64,000 nt of DNA from JBBQVZ01 sp963695975. GTDB lineage: Bacteria > Actinomycetota > UBA4738 > HRBIN12. Shown here piece by piece: positions 32,519 through 44,877 of the stretch (position 1 is the stretch's first letter; each line of letters starts with the position of its first letter). Both the position numbers and the translations under genes were made by a program. Location of the stretch: the NCBI GenBank assembly GCA_963695975.1, contig CAVOIB010000004.1, positions 124,001-188,000 of the forward strand, read 5' to 3'. The notes under the pieces were generated by a model that saw nothing but the letters and a program-made list of their open reading frames with translations, searched no databases and was not told the DNA's origin.

Positions 32519-33205
32519 ATGGGCAAGGACGAAGAAGGTTCCGGCGAACGGCTCCGCGTGATGGTGGTGGACGACCACGCCTTGTTCCGGCGTGGCCTCG
32601 AGATGGTGCTCCAGGGTGAACCTGACCTGGAGCTCGTCGGCGAGGCGTCGGACGGCGCCGAGGCGGTCGACAAGGCGCAGGAGATGATGCCCGACGTCGT
32701 GCTGATGGACGTGCGGATGCCGAAGCGGTCGGGGATCGAGGCCGCCGGTCAGATCAAGGACCTGCTGCCCCACGTCAAGATCCTCATGCTCACGATCAGC
32801 GATGAAGAGGCCGATCTCTACGACGCGATCAAGGCGGGCGCCTCGGGGTACCTGCTCAAGGAGATCCCGATCGAAGAGGTGGCCGATGCGATCCGCTCGG
32901 TATGGGCGGGCCAATCGCGGATCTCACCGTCGATGGCCTCCAAGCTCCTGACCGAGTTCGCCGCGATGTCGAAGGCCTCCGAGGAGCGGCCGCAGATGCC
33001 GGCGCCCCGGCTGACTGACCGTGAGATGGAGGTCCTCCGATTGGTCGCGCAAGGGCTCAACAACCGCGACATCGCCAAGGAGCTGTTCATCTCCGAGAAC
33101 ACGGTGAAGAACCACATCCGCAACATCTTGGAGAAGCTGCATCTGCACTCGCGCATGGAGGCGGTCGTCTATGCCGTCCGCGAGAAGATGATCGAGATCA
33201 GCTGA
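32519..33205 (+). CDS. NarL/FixJ-type response regulator
   Basis: 228 residues: receiver domain (about 12-125) with acidic pocket VVDDH and phospho-acceptor Asp in VLMDVRMPK, then a LuxR-type helix-turn-helix (LTDREMEVLRLVAQGLNNRDIAKELFISENTVKNHI, about 160-200). ATG 32519 has a purine-rich GGGGGAG Shine-Dalgarno and is preferred over an upstream in-frame ATG at 32477. A -10-like TAGAAT is at 32450-32455. No sensor kinase is adjacent, so it is an orphan; the acetolactate synthase gene follows after 7 nt. Confidence 0.85.
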   Translation: MGKDEEGSGERLRVMVVDDHALFRRGLEMVLQGEPDLELVGEASDGAEAVDKAQEMMPDVVLMDVRMPKRSGIEAAGQIKDLLPHVKILMLTISDEEADLYDAIKAGASGYLLKEIPIEEVADAIRSVWAGQSRISPSMASKLLTEFAAMSKASEERPQMPAPRLTDREMEVLRLVAQGLNNRDIAKELFISENTVKNHIRNILEKLHLHSRMEAVVYAVREKMIEIS

Positions 33206-33212
33206 GGGCACG

Positions 33213-34871
33213 ATGGCGTCGGCTCATGGAGCCAGCAGGAACGTCGCACGGCTGATCGTCGAGTGCCTCGAGAACGAAGAGGTGAGATTCGTCTTCGGGC
33301 TGCCGGGCGAGGAGAACCTCCAGATGATCGACGCGTTGGCGGACTCGTCGATCCGCTTCATCACCACCCGCGACGAGCGCGGCGCGGCGTTCATGGCCGA
33401 TACCTACGGCGCGCTGACCGGCAAGGCCGGCGTCTGCCTGGCGACCCTGGGTCCCGGCGCGATCAACCTGATGCTCGGCATCGCGAACGCGCACCTTGAC
33501 TCCCATCCGTTGCTGGCGATCGCGGCACAGGCGGGCCTTGACCGGATCTACAAGGAATCCCACCAGTTCGTCGACCTGGTCTCGCTGTACCGCCCGATCA
33601 CGAAGTGGGGTGACATGGTCACCGTGCCCGACGCAGCTCCCGAGATGGTTCGCAAGGCGTTCAAGCAGGCCGAGACCGAACGCCCCGGCGCGACGTTCAT
33701 CATCTTGCCCGAGGACGTCGCGGAGCTCGAGGCGGAGGGGGAGCCGCTGCCGGTGAACGTGCCGCGCGATCCCTCGCCCGCTCCCGAGCAGGTCCACCGT
33801 GCGGCGCACGTGCTGGAGGCGGCGAAGCACCCGGTGGTGCTCGCCGGCCCGGGCGTCGCGCGCGACGGCGCGATGGAGGCGCTGATCCTGTTCTCCGAGC
33901 GGCTCAACCTGCCCGTCGCCACGACGTTCCTGGGCAAGGGTGTGTTCCCCGACGACCATCCGAACGCGCTCGGCACGATCGGCTTCATGGTGAAGGACTA
34001 CGCGAACTTCGGGTTCGACGAGGCGGATGTCGTGGTCGCCGTGGGTTACGACCTGGTCGAGTTCTCCCCGTCGCGATGGAACCCGAACAGGGACAAGCAG
34101 ATCATCCACGTGCACCGAACCGTCGCGGAGGTCGACGCGCACTACACGCTCGCCGTCGGGCTCCAGGGGTCGATCGGCGAGACGCTGGACGCGATGGGAT
34201 CGTCGTCGTACGTCCACCGGATCAGCGGCGCGGTGCCTCCGGTCCGCGGGCTCGTGCGCGAAGAGCTCGAGATCGGCGCCGGAGACGATGCGTTCCCCGT
34301 GAAGCCGCAGCGGCTGGTCGCCGACATCCGCGCGGCGATGGACCGTGAGGACATCGTGCTGTGCGACACGGGCGCGGTGAAGATGTGGATGGCGCGTCTG
34401 TATCCCACGTATCGCCCGAACACGTGCCTCGTGTCGAACGGTCTGGCGACGATGGCGTTCTCGCTCCCCGGAGCGTTCGCGGCGAAGCTCGTCAACCCGG
34501 GGCGCAAGGTCCTCGCGGCGATGGGCGACGGCGCGTTCCTCATGAGCGTGGCTGAGATCGAGACGGCCGTGCGCGAACGGGTGCCGTTCGTGATCCTCGT
34601 ATGGGTAGACGGCGGCTACGGCCTGATCCGGTGGAAGGAGGAGATCAACCTGGGTCGGACCGCGGCGGTGTCGTTCGGCAACCCCGACTTCGTGCAGCTG
34701 GCGGAGAGCTTCGGCGCGCGCGGCTACCTGATCGGATCGGCAGGGGAGCTCTTGCCGACGCTCCGCAAGGCCCTGGACGACGACGTCGTGTCGGTGATCG
34801 CGTGCCCCGTTGACTACAGCGAGAACGCCCGGCTGATCGAACGCCTCGGTGCCCTCACCCAACCGATCTGA
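33213..34871 (+). CDS. Acetolactate synthase, catabolic (AlsS-like) TPP enzyme
   Basis: 552 residues; condenses two pyruvates to acetolactate using thiamine diphosphate. The N-terminal FGLPGEENLQMIDAL has the catalytic Glu. The C-terminal GDGAFLMSVAEIETA-x12-WVDGGYGLI is the TPP-binding GDG-(X)-N/D motif. VVAVGYDLVEFSPSRWNP resembles the AlsS form, and the FAD-associated RFDDR motif of biosynthetic IlvB is absent. No regulatory (IlvN) subunit is adjacent. A glyoxylate carboligase or other ThDP enzyme is less likely. Confidence 0.75.
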   Translation: MASAHGASRNVARLIVECLENEEVRFVFGLPGEENLQMIDALADSSIRFITTRDERGAAFMADTYGALTGKAGVCLATLGPGAINLMLGIANAHLDSHPLLAIAAQAGLDRIYKESHQFVDLVSLYRPITKWGDMVTVPDAAPEMVRKAFKQAETERPGATFIILPEDVAELEAEGEPLPVNVPRDPSPAPEQVHRAAHVLEAAKHPVVLAGPGVARDGAMEALILFSERLNLPVATTFLGKGVFPDDHPNALGTIGFMVKDYANFGFDEADVVVAVGYDLVEFSPSRWNPNRDKQIIHVHRTVAEVDAHYTLAVGLQGSIGETLDAMGSSSYVHRISGAVPPVRGLVREELEIGAGDDAFPVKPQRLVADIRAAMDREDIVLCDTGAVKMWMARLYPTYRPNTCLVSNGLATMAFSLPGAFAAKLVNPGRKVLAAMGDGAFLMSVAEIETAVRERVPFVILVWVDGGYGLIRWKEEINLGRTAAVSFGNPDFVQLAESFGARGYLIGSAGELLPTLRKALDDDVVSVIACPVDYSENARLIERLGALTQPI

Positions 34872-34968
34872 CGGCTCCGGGGTCACGGCTGTCGGAGTTT
34901 GACGCGCCCGGCCGATAGAATCGAGTACCGACACCGCATCGGACCTCCCTCGGAAAGGCCTGTTTCCC

Positions 34969-37656
<2,688 letters not shown>

Positions 37657-37666
37657 TCGCCGCTGT

Positions 37667-37672
37667 TACGAT
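37667..37672 (+). promoter_or_regulatory. -10 element (TACGAT) of prfB
   Basis: TACGAT in the 24-nt gap after secA ends 8 nt before the prfB ATG, with no Shine-Dalgarno in between, implying a leaderless prfB message. Confidence 0.5.
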
Positions 37673-37680
37673 GCCCGCCG

Positions 37681-38791
37681 ATGAGCGACCACACGGAACG
37701 GCTCGATCGCATCGCCGAGCGCGTCTCGGCGGCGAAGGAGTTCCTTTGACGTCGAGGGCAAGCGCGCCCAGGCCGCGGAACTCGCCGCGCAGGCGTCGGA
37801 TCCGTCGCTCTGGGATGACCCGGACCATGCCCGTCAGATCACGTCGAAGCTCGCGCGGCTGAACGCGGAGGTCGAGCGCTCCGACGCCCTGCAACGGCGG
37901 CTCGACGATGCTCGTGCGATCGACGAGCTCCTTGCCGAGGAGACCGATCCGGACCTCGAACGCGAATTGGCCGGATCCGTGCAGACCCTGGAACAGGACC
38001 TGGAGAAGCTCGAGCTGGCCGCGCTGCTGTCCGGCGAGTACGACGATGCCGACGCGATCGCCACGATCAACGCGGGCGCCGGCGGCACCGAGTCCCAGGA
38101 CTGGGCGGAGATGCTCCTGCGCATGTACACGCGTTGGGGGGAGCGTGAGGGGTTGGATCTGGAGCTCGACGAGATCCATCACGGTGAGGAGGCGGGCGTG
38201 AAATCGGCCACGTTCACCGTGAGCGGCCCGTACGCGTACGGGCTCCTCTCGACGGAACGCGGCGTGCACCGGCTGGTGCGGATCTCGCCGTTCGATGCGC
38301 AGAAGCGGCGGCACACCTCGTTCGCCTCGCTCGACGTGATCCCGTTGCTCGAGGAGCAGGATGAGGAGGACGTCGAGATCGACCCGAAGGACCTGCGGAT
38401 CGACGTGTACCACTCGAGCGGGCCGGGCGGCCAGTCGGTGAACACGACGGACTCCGCCGTACGGATCACGCACCTGCCGACCGGGATCGCGGCGGCCTGC
38501 CAGAACGAACGCTCCCAGCTGCAGAACCGCGCCGTCGCGATGCGGATCCTCAAGGCGCGCCTGGCCGAGATCGCACGGCGTGAGCGCGAGGAGAAGATCG
38601 AGAACCTCCGCGGCGAACGCAAGGCCGTGGACTTCGGTTCGCAGATCCGCTCCTACGTCTTGGCTCCGTACCAGATGGTCAAGGACCACCGGACCGATAT
38701 GGAGGTCGGCGATCCGAGCCGCGTGCTGGACGGCGACCTCGATCGCTTCATCGAGGCCGAGCTCCGGCGTCGCGCGGCCGGCACGGAGTGA
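37681..38791 (+). CDS. prfB: Peptide chain release factor 2, with programmed +1 frameshift
   Basis: RF2 releases peptides at UGA and UAA codons. Translation starts at ATG 37681 and after 22 codons meets CTT-TGA (37744-37749). A +1 slip on CTT continues at GAC 37748 into the main frame, giving about 369 residues. Domain 2 has the stop-codon-reading SPF tripeptide (RISPFDAQ) and domain 3 the GGQ peptidyl-hydrolysis motif (SSGPGGQSVN). Without the slip only a 22-residue peptide is made. The last codons overlap the next gene (GTGA, 38788). Confidence 0.93.
37735..37749 (+). promoter_or_regulatory. RF2 programmed +1 frameshift signal
   Basis: AAGGAG (37735-37740), then TTC, then CTT TGA C (37744-37750). 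The internal Shine-Dalgarno-like sequence is exactly 3 nt before the CTT slip codon, as in Escherichia coli (AGGGGG-TAT-CTT-TGA-C). Low RF2 slows UGA reading and favours the slip: autoregulation of RF2. Confidence 0.93.
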
Positions 38792-40818
38792 CCCCTTCGA
38801 AGCGATCGCTCTTCCTGGCGAGCTTCCTCATGCTGTTCGTGGAGCTCGCGCTCATCCGCGGAACCGTTGCCGCGGTCGTCTACCTCTCGTTCTTCACGAA
38901 CCTCGTGCTGCTCGCGAGCTTCCTGGGGATCGGACTGGGGTTCCTGCGCGCGCATGGCGACCGTGACCACCTAGCGTGGGCGCCGCTCCTCCTCGTCGGG
39001 CTCCTCGCGTTCCTCCTGGTGTTCCCGGTCAAGATCGGACCGGCGGTGGACCGGACCCCCCAGCTGCTCGGGCTCGGTCACATGCACGCGCTCCCCGAGT
39101 GGCTCTCGGTGTCGGTGATCTTCCTCGGGGTCGTGGCGGCGATGGCGGCGATCGCGGAGCGCGTGGGCAGGCTCTTCTCGGGCTTCGCGCCGCTCGAGGC
39201 GTACCGGCTGGACATCCTGGGGAGCATCTCGGGGATCGTCGTGTTCTCCGCGATGTCGTTCGTCGATGCGGGCCCGTTGGCCTGGATCGGGGTGATCGTC
39301 GGGATCCTCGCGTGGCTCTTGCGAGGCGAGCTCACGCGGGTCGCCGCCGTGGGGCTCGTGAGCCTCCTCGCGCTCGGCATCCTGACCTGGGTCGCGCCGC
39401 GCGACGTCTGGTCGCCCTACCAGCACGTCACCTACGCGGAGCCGACCGCGGACGGCCGGATCACGATCCGCGTCAACAACCGGCCGCACCAGACGATGGG
39501 GCCACTCGACGTGCTCCTCACCGGCCAGCCGTTCTACTCCTACCCGTACTCGCACCTGTCGGGCGCTCCCCAGGACGTGCTCATCGTCGGGGCCGGCAGC
39601 GGGAACGACGTCGCGCTGGCACTCGCGAACGGAGCAACTCACGTCGACGCCGTGGAGATCGATCCCGTCCTGCAACAGCTGGGTCGCGACCTGCACCCGG
39701 AGCATCCGTATCAGGACCCGCGCGTGACGGTCCACATCGACGACGGCCGCGCGTTCCTGGAACGGACCGATCGGCGCTACGACCTCATCCTGTTCGCACT
39801 GCCGGACTCGCTGACGCTCGTCTCGGGGCAAGGCGGACTCCGCTTGGAGAGCTACCTGTTCACGTTGGAGTCGATGCGTGCCGTCCGCGATCGCCTGAAG
39901 AAGGGTGGGGCCTTCGCCATGTACAACTACTACCGGCCGGACGTGTTCGAACGGTACGCCGCCACGCTCACGCGGGCGTTCGGGCACCCGCCGTGCATCG
40001 ACCGTGGCGAGCCGGGCGCGCTGACGCGCGCGCAATCGGTCTTGACCGTGGGTCGTGTGTCGACCGATATCACCTGCGCGACGCCGTGGGTGGAGCGCGG
40101 CACGGCGCCGGAGCCCGCGACCGACGATCATCCCTTCCCCTATCTTCGAGGCCGCAGCGTGCCGGCCACGTACGTGCTCGCGCTCTCGCTCGTGCTGGTG
40201 GCGTCGCTCGTGCTCGTGCGCGTCGCTTCCGGGCGCCCCATCGGCGCGATGCGCCCCTACGTCGACCTCTTCTTCATGGGGGCGGCCTTCCTGCTGCTCG
40301 AGACGAAGAATGTGGTTCAGTTCGCGCTCCTGTTCGGGACGACGTGGTTCGTGAACTCGCTCGTCTTCGCGGGGATCCTCGTCGCGGTGCTGGCGGCCGT
40401 CGAGGTGGCGCGTCGGTCGCGTCTTCCGGACCGGAGGCTCTTGTACGGAGCGCTCGCCGTGAGTTTGATCGTCGCGTACGCCATCCCGCCCGCGGTCCTG
40501 CTCGACCTCGCGCCGGTCCCGCGGTTCGTCGCAGCGGTCATGGTCGCATTCGCGCCGGTGTTCCTGGCGAACCTGATCTTCGCTCAGCGCTTCCGAGACG
40601 TCGGGGCGTCGACGGTGGCCTTCGCGGCGAACCTTCTGGGAGCCATGCTTGGCGGCGTGCTCGAGTACGGTGCGCTGGTGCTCGGCTACCGCGACCTGCT
40701 GCTCGGAGTGGCGCTCCTGTACGGTCTCGCGTTCGTCACAGGGCGTCGGCACCTGGGCGCCGCGCCGATCGCCGACGCTCCAGCAGCGCTGCCGCAGGGA
40801 CCGCTGCCAGCAGGATGA
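38788..40818 (+). CDS. Polytopic membrane protein with spermidine-synthase-like domain
   Basis: 676 residues. An N-terminal set of about six to seven transmembrane helices (residues 5-210) is followed by a soluble SAM-binding Rossmann domain of the spermidine synthase type (LIVGAGSGNDVALALANGA, VDAVEIDPVLQQLG, VHIDDGRAFL, about 265-325), then about seven more helices. Such fusions are widespread, poorly characterised and rarely shown to make polyamines. GTG 38788 overlaps the prfB stop (GTGA), so it is cotranscribed with prfB. Its 3' end overlaps the convergent YfhO-like gene by 83 bp. Confidence 0.78.
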   Translation: MTPSKRSLFLASFLMLFVELALIRGTVAAVVYLSFFTNLVLLASFLGIGLGFLRAHGDRDHLAWAPLLLVGLLAFLLVFPVKIGPAVDRTPQLLGLGHMHALPEWLSVSVIFLGVVAAMAAIAERVGRLFSGFAPLEAYRLDILGSISGIVVFSAMSFVDAGPLAWIGVIVGILAWLLRGELTRVAAVGLVSLLALGILTWVAPRDVWSPYQHVTYAEPTADGRITIRVNNRPHQTMGPLDVLLTGQPFYSYPYSHLSGAPQDVLIVGAGSGNDVALALANGATHVDAVEIDPVLQQLGRDLHPEHPYQDPRVTVHIDDGRAFLERTDRRYDLILFALPDSLTLVSGQGGLRLESYLFTLESMRAVRDRLKKGGAFAMYNYYRPDVFERYAATLTRAFGHPPCIDRGEPGALTRAQSVLTVGRVSTDITCATPWVERGTAPEPATDDHPFPYLRGRSVPATYVLALSLVLVASLVLVRVASGRPIGAMRPYVDLFFMGAAFLLLETKNVVQFALLFGTTWFVNSLVFAGILVAVLAAVEVARRSRLPDRRLLYGALAVSLIVAYAIPPAVLLDLAPVPRFVAAVMVAFAPVFLANLIFAQRFRDVGASTVAFAANLLGAMLGGVLEYGALVLGYRDLLLGVALLYGLAFVTGRRHLGAAPIADAPAALPQGPLPAG

Positions 40819-43180
40819 ACCAGACCGCGACGCCCGCCGTGAGTCCACGCGCGAGGTCGGGGTCATGGTAGGTGAGGCGGATCTCGTGTCGTCCCGCCGG
40901 CACGGCGACCCCCTGCAGCAGGTAGTCGGCGGCGAGGACGGGGACGACCTGACCGTCGACCGTCGCCGTCCATCCGGGGTCATAGCTGTTGCGGACCACG
41001 ACCACCGATGGCGCCGGTGTGTCCACCTCGACCCGGACGTCTTCCGGCGATACCTCACGGTAGGTCGCCGTTCCCGGCAACGCCCCAGATGTCGCCTGGA
41101 TCCCCGGCTCCTGCTCCAGGACGAGCGATCGTGACGGATCGAACCCGGGCGTCCCGATCGCCCGGAGGGCGTCTGGGGCGGAGGGCTCGACCGTCCACGC
41201 CGGGAGGACCGACACGCGCGGTTCCCATCCATAGACCTCGACGAGGTCGTAGTCGTCGGCGCTCGCGACGATCCGGCCGGCCGGCAGGGACTGGAACCCC
41301 TTCGGCACGATCACGTAGCGAACGCCCATCAGGCGCGCGTTCTCGAGCGTCGGCCGCCCGATCACGGACGCGTTGTAGAAGACCGGGTTGTCGTTCGTGG
41401 AACGGATGTAGGTCCAGTACCTGGGGAGCTGGACCGGGTTGTAGCCCAAGACGTCGGCGATCTGGAAGAGCGTTCCGCGTTCCATCGCGAGCGCGGGCCA
41501 ATCCTGGGGACGTTGCGTGAACAGGTAGCCCTTGTCGAAGTTCGCTGCGGGGAGCGCGTACGTGAGGTAGCGGTCGGGTTGGTCGCGAAGGATGTCGACG
41601 AATCGTGTCGGTCGAAGGAAAGCGCCCTCGGAGATGTCGGGGTATCGCATCACCTGCGGTGCGAGGTTCGGATGCTCGCCCGACTCCAGCCCCGAGAAGA
41701 TCGTGCCGCCTCGGTACATGCCGGAATAGATCGCGCTCGCGAGCAGCTCGACGCCCAGCACGCTGACGACGGCGATCGCCGCCCAGCGCTTCCGGGCGGT
41801 CGCGAGCCAGAACAGGGCCGGTAGGGCCGCGAGCATCGCCGCCGCGAGCAGGATGAAGCGATAGGGCTTCGCCCCGGTGACGAGTGGGAGCAGCAGGAGC
41901 ACGACGACCCCACCCGCGAGAAGGCGCCGAGCCGAGCGGGCTTCGATCGGCCGGTCCCGCAACCCCTGCAGTCCGACGGCTCCAAGCACCGGGATCGAGA
42001 TCATCGATAGGTATCGCATCCGCCCCGGGTTGTGCAGGTACACGTCGCCGAAGGGCAGCCGGAGCATCAGCCGCTGGAACCACCCCGCCGTCACGACGAC
42101 GTTCAGCATCAGGATCCAGGTGAGCGCGAAACAGGCGCCGAACGACCAGACGAGGGCGCGGCGTGCCCGGTCACGCAGCGCGAACGGAACGGCAAGGAGC
42201 ATCACGGCACCGACGTAGGCTCCCGGCGCGACGCCGTAGGCGAGGGGCCACGCGGCCCAGACCCCGTTCGTGGCGATCGGCCGGTCCTGGATCTCGCCCG
42301 CCGCCAGGGCCGGTTGCCCGAGCGCGTCGTACCCGCGGTGCAGGCTGGACGAGCCGATGAACGCCAGCCGGGGGATCAGGATGGCCAGGCTCGCGAGCGG
42401 CATCACCGCCAGGAACAACGTGACACGTCCCGCGGCCGGCCACGGGCGGACATCCCCTGCACGCACTGAGACGGCCGAGAACGCGATCAGGTACGCAGCG
42501 ACGAGCATCGAGCACATCACGAGTCCGTGGCTCATGTGCGCGCTCGCGACCTGCGACCAGGCGAACGCGGAGAGCGCCATCCACGCCAGCCGCCGCGACC
42601 AACGATCCGCCTGCCGATAGCCGGACGCGCCCACGAGCACGATCGTCGTCCACCCGAGGAACCCCGCGAACGGCAGCTCGATCGCCATCTCGGAGGTCGA
42701 CATGAGCATCGCCAGGCAGAGCCCTCCCGCGGTGGCGAACAGCCGCGACAGCCCTTCCTTCCGCAGGAACCAGAAGAGCCCCAGACCGGCGAGGAGCGGG
42801 TTGAACACGATCAACGAGCGGATCGCGGCACCGGGTGACAGGACGGAGAACAGGAGCATCGGCGGCGCGTAGAGCCAGCCACTCTGCGGATCGGCCGCGA
42901 ACCGGTAGCCGAGCATCTCGAACGGGTTCCACAACGGGATCTGTCCCGCTGCGAGCGAACGCCCGAGGAACGTGAAGCGCGGCAGCCAGAACGCGAGGAT
43001 GTCGGGATGGTGGTTGGTCAGGAGCGGGTGGAAGGCGAAGCCGCGCAACGCGAACAGCACGCCGGCGACGATCGCGAGCGGCCCGGCGCAGACGAGCGCG
43101 ATCCGGCGCAGTCGCTCGTCGGGAACGGGCGGTCGGGACGTGCGAGGCGGGGCCTGGGTCCCCGCGACGGCGGTGCTCAT
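40736..43180 (-). CDS. YfhO-like multi-pass membrane protein
   Basis: 814 residues with about 12 transmembrane helices in the first two-thirds and an extracytoplasmic beta-rich C-terminal domain, closed by one more helix and a basic tail. HHPDILAFWLPRFTFLGRSLAAGQIPLWNPFEMLGYRFAADPQ near the N-terminus is the signature of YfhO/GT-C-like proteins, which glycosylate wall polymers in Bacillus. ATG 43180 is supported by a -10-like TAGGCT (minus strand, 43194-43189) ending 8 nt upstream, with no Shine-Dalgarno: leaderless. It inserts between prfB and ftsE on the opposite strand. Confidence 0.75.
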   Translation of the reverse strand: MSTAVAGTQAPPRTSRPPVPDERLRRIALVCAGPLAIVAGVLFALRGFAFHPLLTNHHPDILAFWLPRFTFLGRSLAAGQIPLWNPFEMLGYRFAADPQSGWLYAPPMLLFSVLSPGAAIRSLIVFNPLLAGLGLFWFLRKEGLSRLFATAGGLCLAMLMSTSEMAIELPFAGFLGWTTIVLVGASGYRQADRWSRRLAWMALSAFAWSQVASAHMSHGLVMCSMLVAAYLIAFSAVSVRAGDVRPWPAAGRVTLFLAVMPLASLAILIPRLAFIGSSSLHRGYDALGQPALAAGEIQDRPIATNGVWAAWPLAYGVAPGAYVGAVMLLAVPFALRDRARRALVWSFGACFALTWILMLNVVVTAGWFQRLMLRLPFGDVYLHNPGRMRYLSMISIPVLGAVGLQGLRDRPIEARSARRLLAGGVVVLLLLPLVTGAKPYRFILLAAAMLAALPALFWLATARKRWAAIAVVSVLGVELLASAIYSGMYRGGTIFSGLESGEHPNLAPQVMRYPDISEGAFLRPTRFVDILRDQPDRYLTYALPAANFDKGYLFTQRPQDWPALAMERGTLFQIADVLGYNPVQLPRYWTYIRSTNDNPVFYNASVIGRPTLENARLMGVRYVIVPKGFQSLPAGRIVASADDYDLVEVYGWEPRVSVLPAWTVEPSAPDALRAIGTPGFDPSRSLVLEQEPGIQATSGALPGTATYREVSPEDVRVEVDTPAPSVVVVRNSYDPGWTATVDGQVVPVLAADYLLQGVAVPAGRHEIRLTYHDPDLARGLTAGVAVWFILLAAVPAAALLERRRSARRPGADAL

Positions 43181-43280
43181 GGGCTCTGAGCCTACGGCAA
43201 CCTCCCCGTCAACGCGGGGTCCTTTGGTAGGGTGAACCGGTCGTTCGAACCCCCTCGCACACCTCAAGGAAGCCACGTCC

Positions 43281-43958
43281 ATGATCAGCCTGCAGGCAGT
43301 CACGAAGGTCTATCGGAACGGTGTCACCGCGCTCGAAGATGTCTCCGTCGAAGTGGAGAAGGGGGAGTTCATCTTCGTCGTGGGACAGTCCGGCAGCGGC
43401 AAGTCGACGTTGATCCGCCTGCTCCTCAAGGAGGAGGAGGCCACGAAGGGCAGCGTCTACGTGGCCGGCAAGAACCTCGCGAAGATCACGTCGTGGAAGG
43501 TGCCGTACCTTCGGCGCAACATCGGGACGGTGTTCCAGGACTACAAGCTCCTGACCGACAAGACCGTCTTCGAGAACGTGGCGTTCGGGCTCGAGGTGAT
43601 CGGCAAGCCCAAGCACGTTATCGACCAGCGCGTGCCGGAGATCCTCGAGTACGTCGGTTTGGGGGAGAAGCTGAACAGCTTCCCCGACGAGCTCTCCGGG
43701 GGCGAGCAACAGCGCGTCTCCATCGCTCGGGCGTGCGTGAACCGGCCGCTCGTGCTGCTCGCCGACGAGCCCACCGGCAACCTCGACCCGAACACCAGCG
43801 TGGACATCATGCGCCTGCTGGACAAGGTGAACAGGATCGGCACCACCGTGGTGATGGCCACGCACGATCAGGCGATCGTCGACGCGATGCGCAAGCGCGT
43901 CGTCGAGCTCGACAAAGGCCACGTGGTCCGCGATCAGGTGCGCGGGGTCTACAGCTGA
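43281..43958 (+). CDS. ftsE: Cell division ATP-binding protein FtsE
   Basis: 225 residues; ATPase of the FtsEX complex, which activates peptidoglycan hydrolases at the septum. Walker A GQSGSGKST at about residues 35-43, Q-loop FQDYKLL, signature ELSGGEQQRVSIARA at about 137-151, and Walker B LLADEPTGNLDP at about 158-169 are intact. Shine-Dalgarno AAGGAAG precedes the ATG, and a -10-like TAGGGT is at 43228-43233. The stop overlaps the ftsX ATG. Confidence 0.95.
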   Translation: MISLQAVTKVYRNGVTALEDVSVEVEKGEFIFVVGQSGSGKSTLIRLLLKEEEATKGSVYVAGKNLAKITSWKVPYLRRNIGTVFQDYKLLTDKTVFENVAFGLEVIGKPKHVIDQRVPEILEYVGLGEKLNSFPDELSGGEQQRVSIARACVNRPLVLLADEPTGNLDPNTSVDIMRLLDKVNRIGTTVVMATHDQAIVDAMRKRVVELDKGHVVRDQVRGVYS

Positions 43959-44866
43959 TGGCAAGGGGTGTGCAAGGGTACTTCCGCGAGACCGCATCCG
44001 GGCTGCGCCGCAACGGCATCGTGGCGTTCGCCGCCATGTCGACCGCGTTCATCGCGCTCTTTTTGTTCGGGCTGGCGCTCCTGATCCAGCGTGAGTTCAA
44101 CCTGGTGATCGACGCCTGGACGGGGAACGTGCAGGTGGCGGTGTACCTGACCGACTCCGCGAACCCCGACACCGTGAAGCTCCTCACGGACAAGCTGGAG
44201 TCACTCCCTGCGGTGGGCGATGTGAAGTACGAGAGCAAGGACCAGGCCTGCGCTCGGTTCCGCGAGCTGTTCGCGAACCAGCCCGTCTTCGTGGAGAACG
44301 TCGACTGCGCGATCCTTCCCGCATCGCTGCGCGTGAACCTCGCCGAGCCATCGCAGTTCCGACAGATCTCCGACGTGCTCGGATGCACGGTGGATGTCAC
44401 CGGGAAGCAGTCCTGCGGCCCCGGTGTGGAAACCGTGGCGGACTATCGGGAGGTGCTCTCCCGCCTGGTGGCGATCACCAAGGTCCTCTCCGTCGGGATC
44501 CTGTCGGTCGCCATCATCATGCTGGCCTCGGCGGTGGCGCTGATCGCGAACACGTTGCGGATGGGGATGTTCGCACGGCGCAAGGAGATCGGGATCATGC
44601 GCTTGGTCGGCGCCACGAACTGGAGGATCCGCCTGCCGTTCCTGATCGAGGGGTTGGTCGAGAGCCTTCTCGGTGCGGCCGCGGCGATCTTCGCGCTCTT
44701 CCTGGTGAAGGTGATCTTCATCGATCGCCTGCGCGACGAGATCAAGTTCTTCCCGCTGGTGCGCAACGGCGACGTGCTGGCGATCGCGCCGTGGATCCTC
44801 ATCGCCGCCACCGTGATCGCGGTGATCGCCGGGACGATCGGGATGCGTCGCTTCCTCGACGTCTGA
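43958..44866 (+). CDS. ftsX: Cell division membrane protein FtsX
   Basis: 302 residues; membrane partner of FtsE. One helix at about 22-45, an extracytoplasmic domain (about 46-175) that contacts hydrolases, then three helices in the C-terminal FtsX/MacB fold (VLSVGILSVAIIMLASAVALIANTLRM, the MRLVGATNWRIRLPFLIEG coupling segment, and a last helix ending IAGTIGMRRF). The extracytoplasmic domain has three cysteines (CARF, NVDCAIL, GCTVDV) and a fourth in KQSCGPG that could form disulfides. ATG 43958 overlaps the ftsE stop. Confidence 0.93.
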   Translation: MARGVQGYFRETASGLRRNGIVAFAAMSTAFIALFLFGLALLIQREFNLVIDAWTGNVQVAVYLTDSANPDTVKLLTDKLESLPAVGDVKYESKDQACARFRELFANQPVFVENVDCAILPASLRVNLAEPSQFRQISDVLGCTVDVTGKQSCGPGVETVADYREVLSRLVAITKVLSVGILSVAIIMLASAVALIANTLRMGMFARRKEIGIMRLVGATNWRIRLPFLIEGLVESLLGAAAAIFALFLVKVIFIDRLRDEIKFFPLVRNGDVLAIAPWILIAATVIAVIAGTIGMRRFLDV

Positions 44867-44877
44867 TCGGGGATCCG

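Noticed and set aside
38971..41232. 753-residue minus-strand open frame
   Set aside because: Antisense to the spermidine-synthase-like gene and out of frame with the YfhO-like gene; Arg/His/Asp-rich composition is typical of a shadow.
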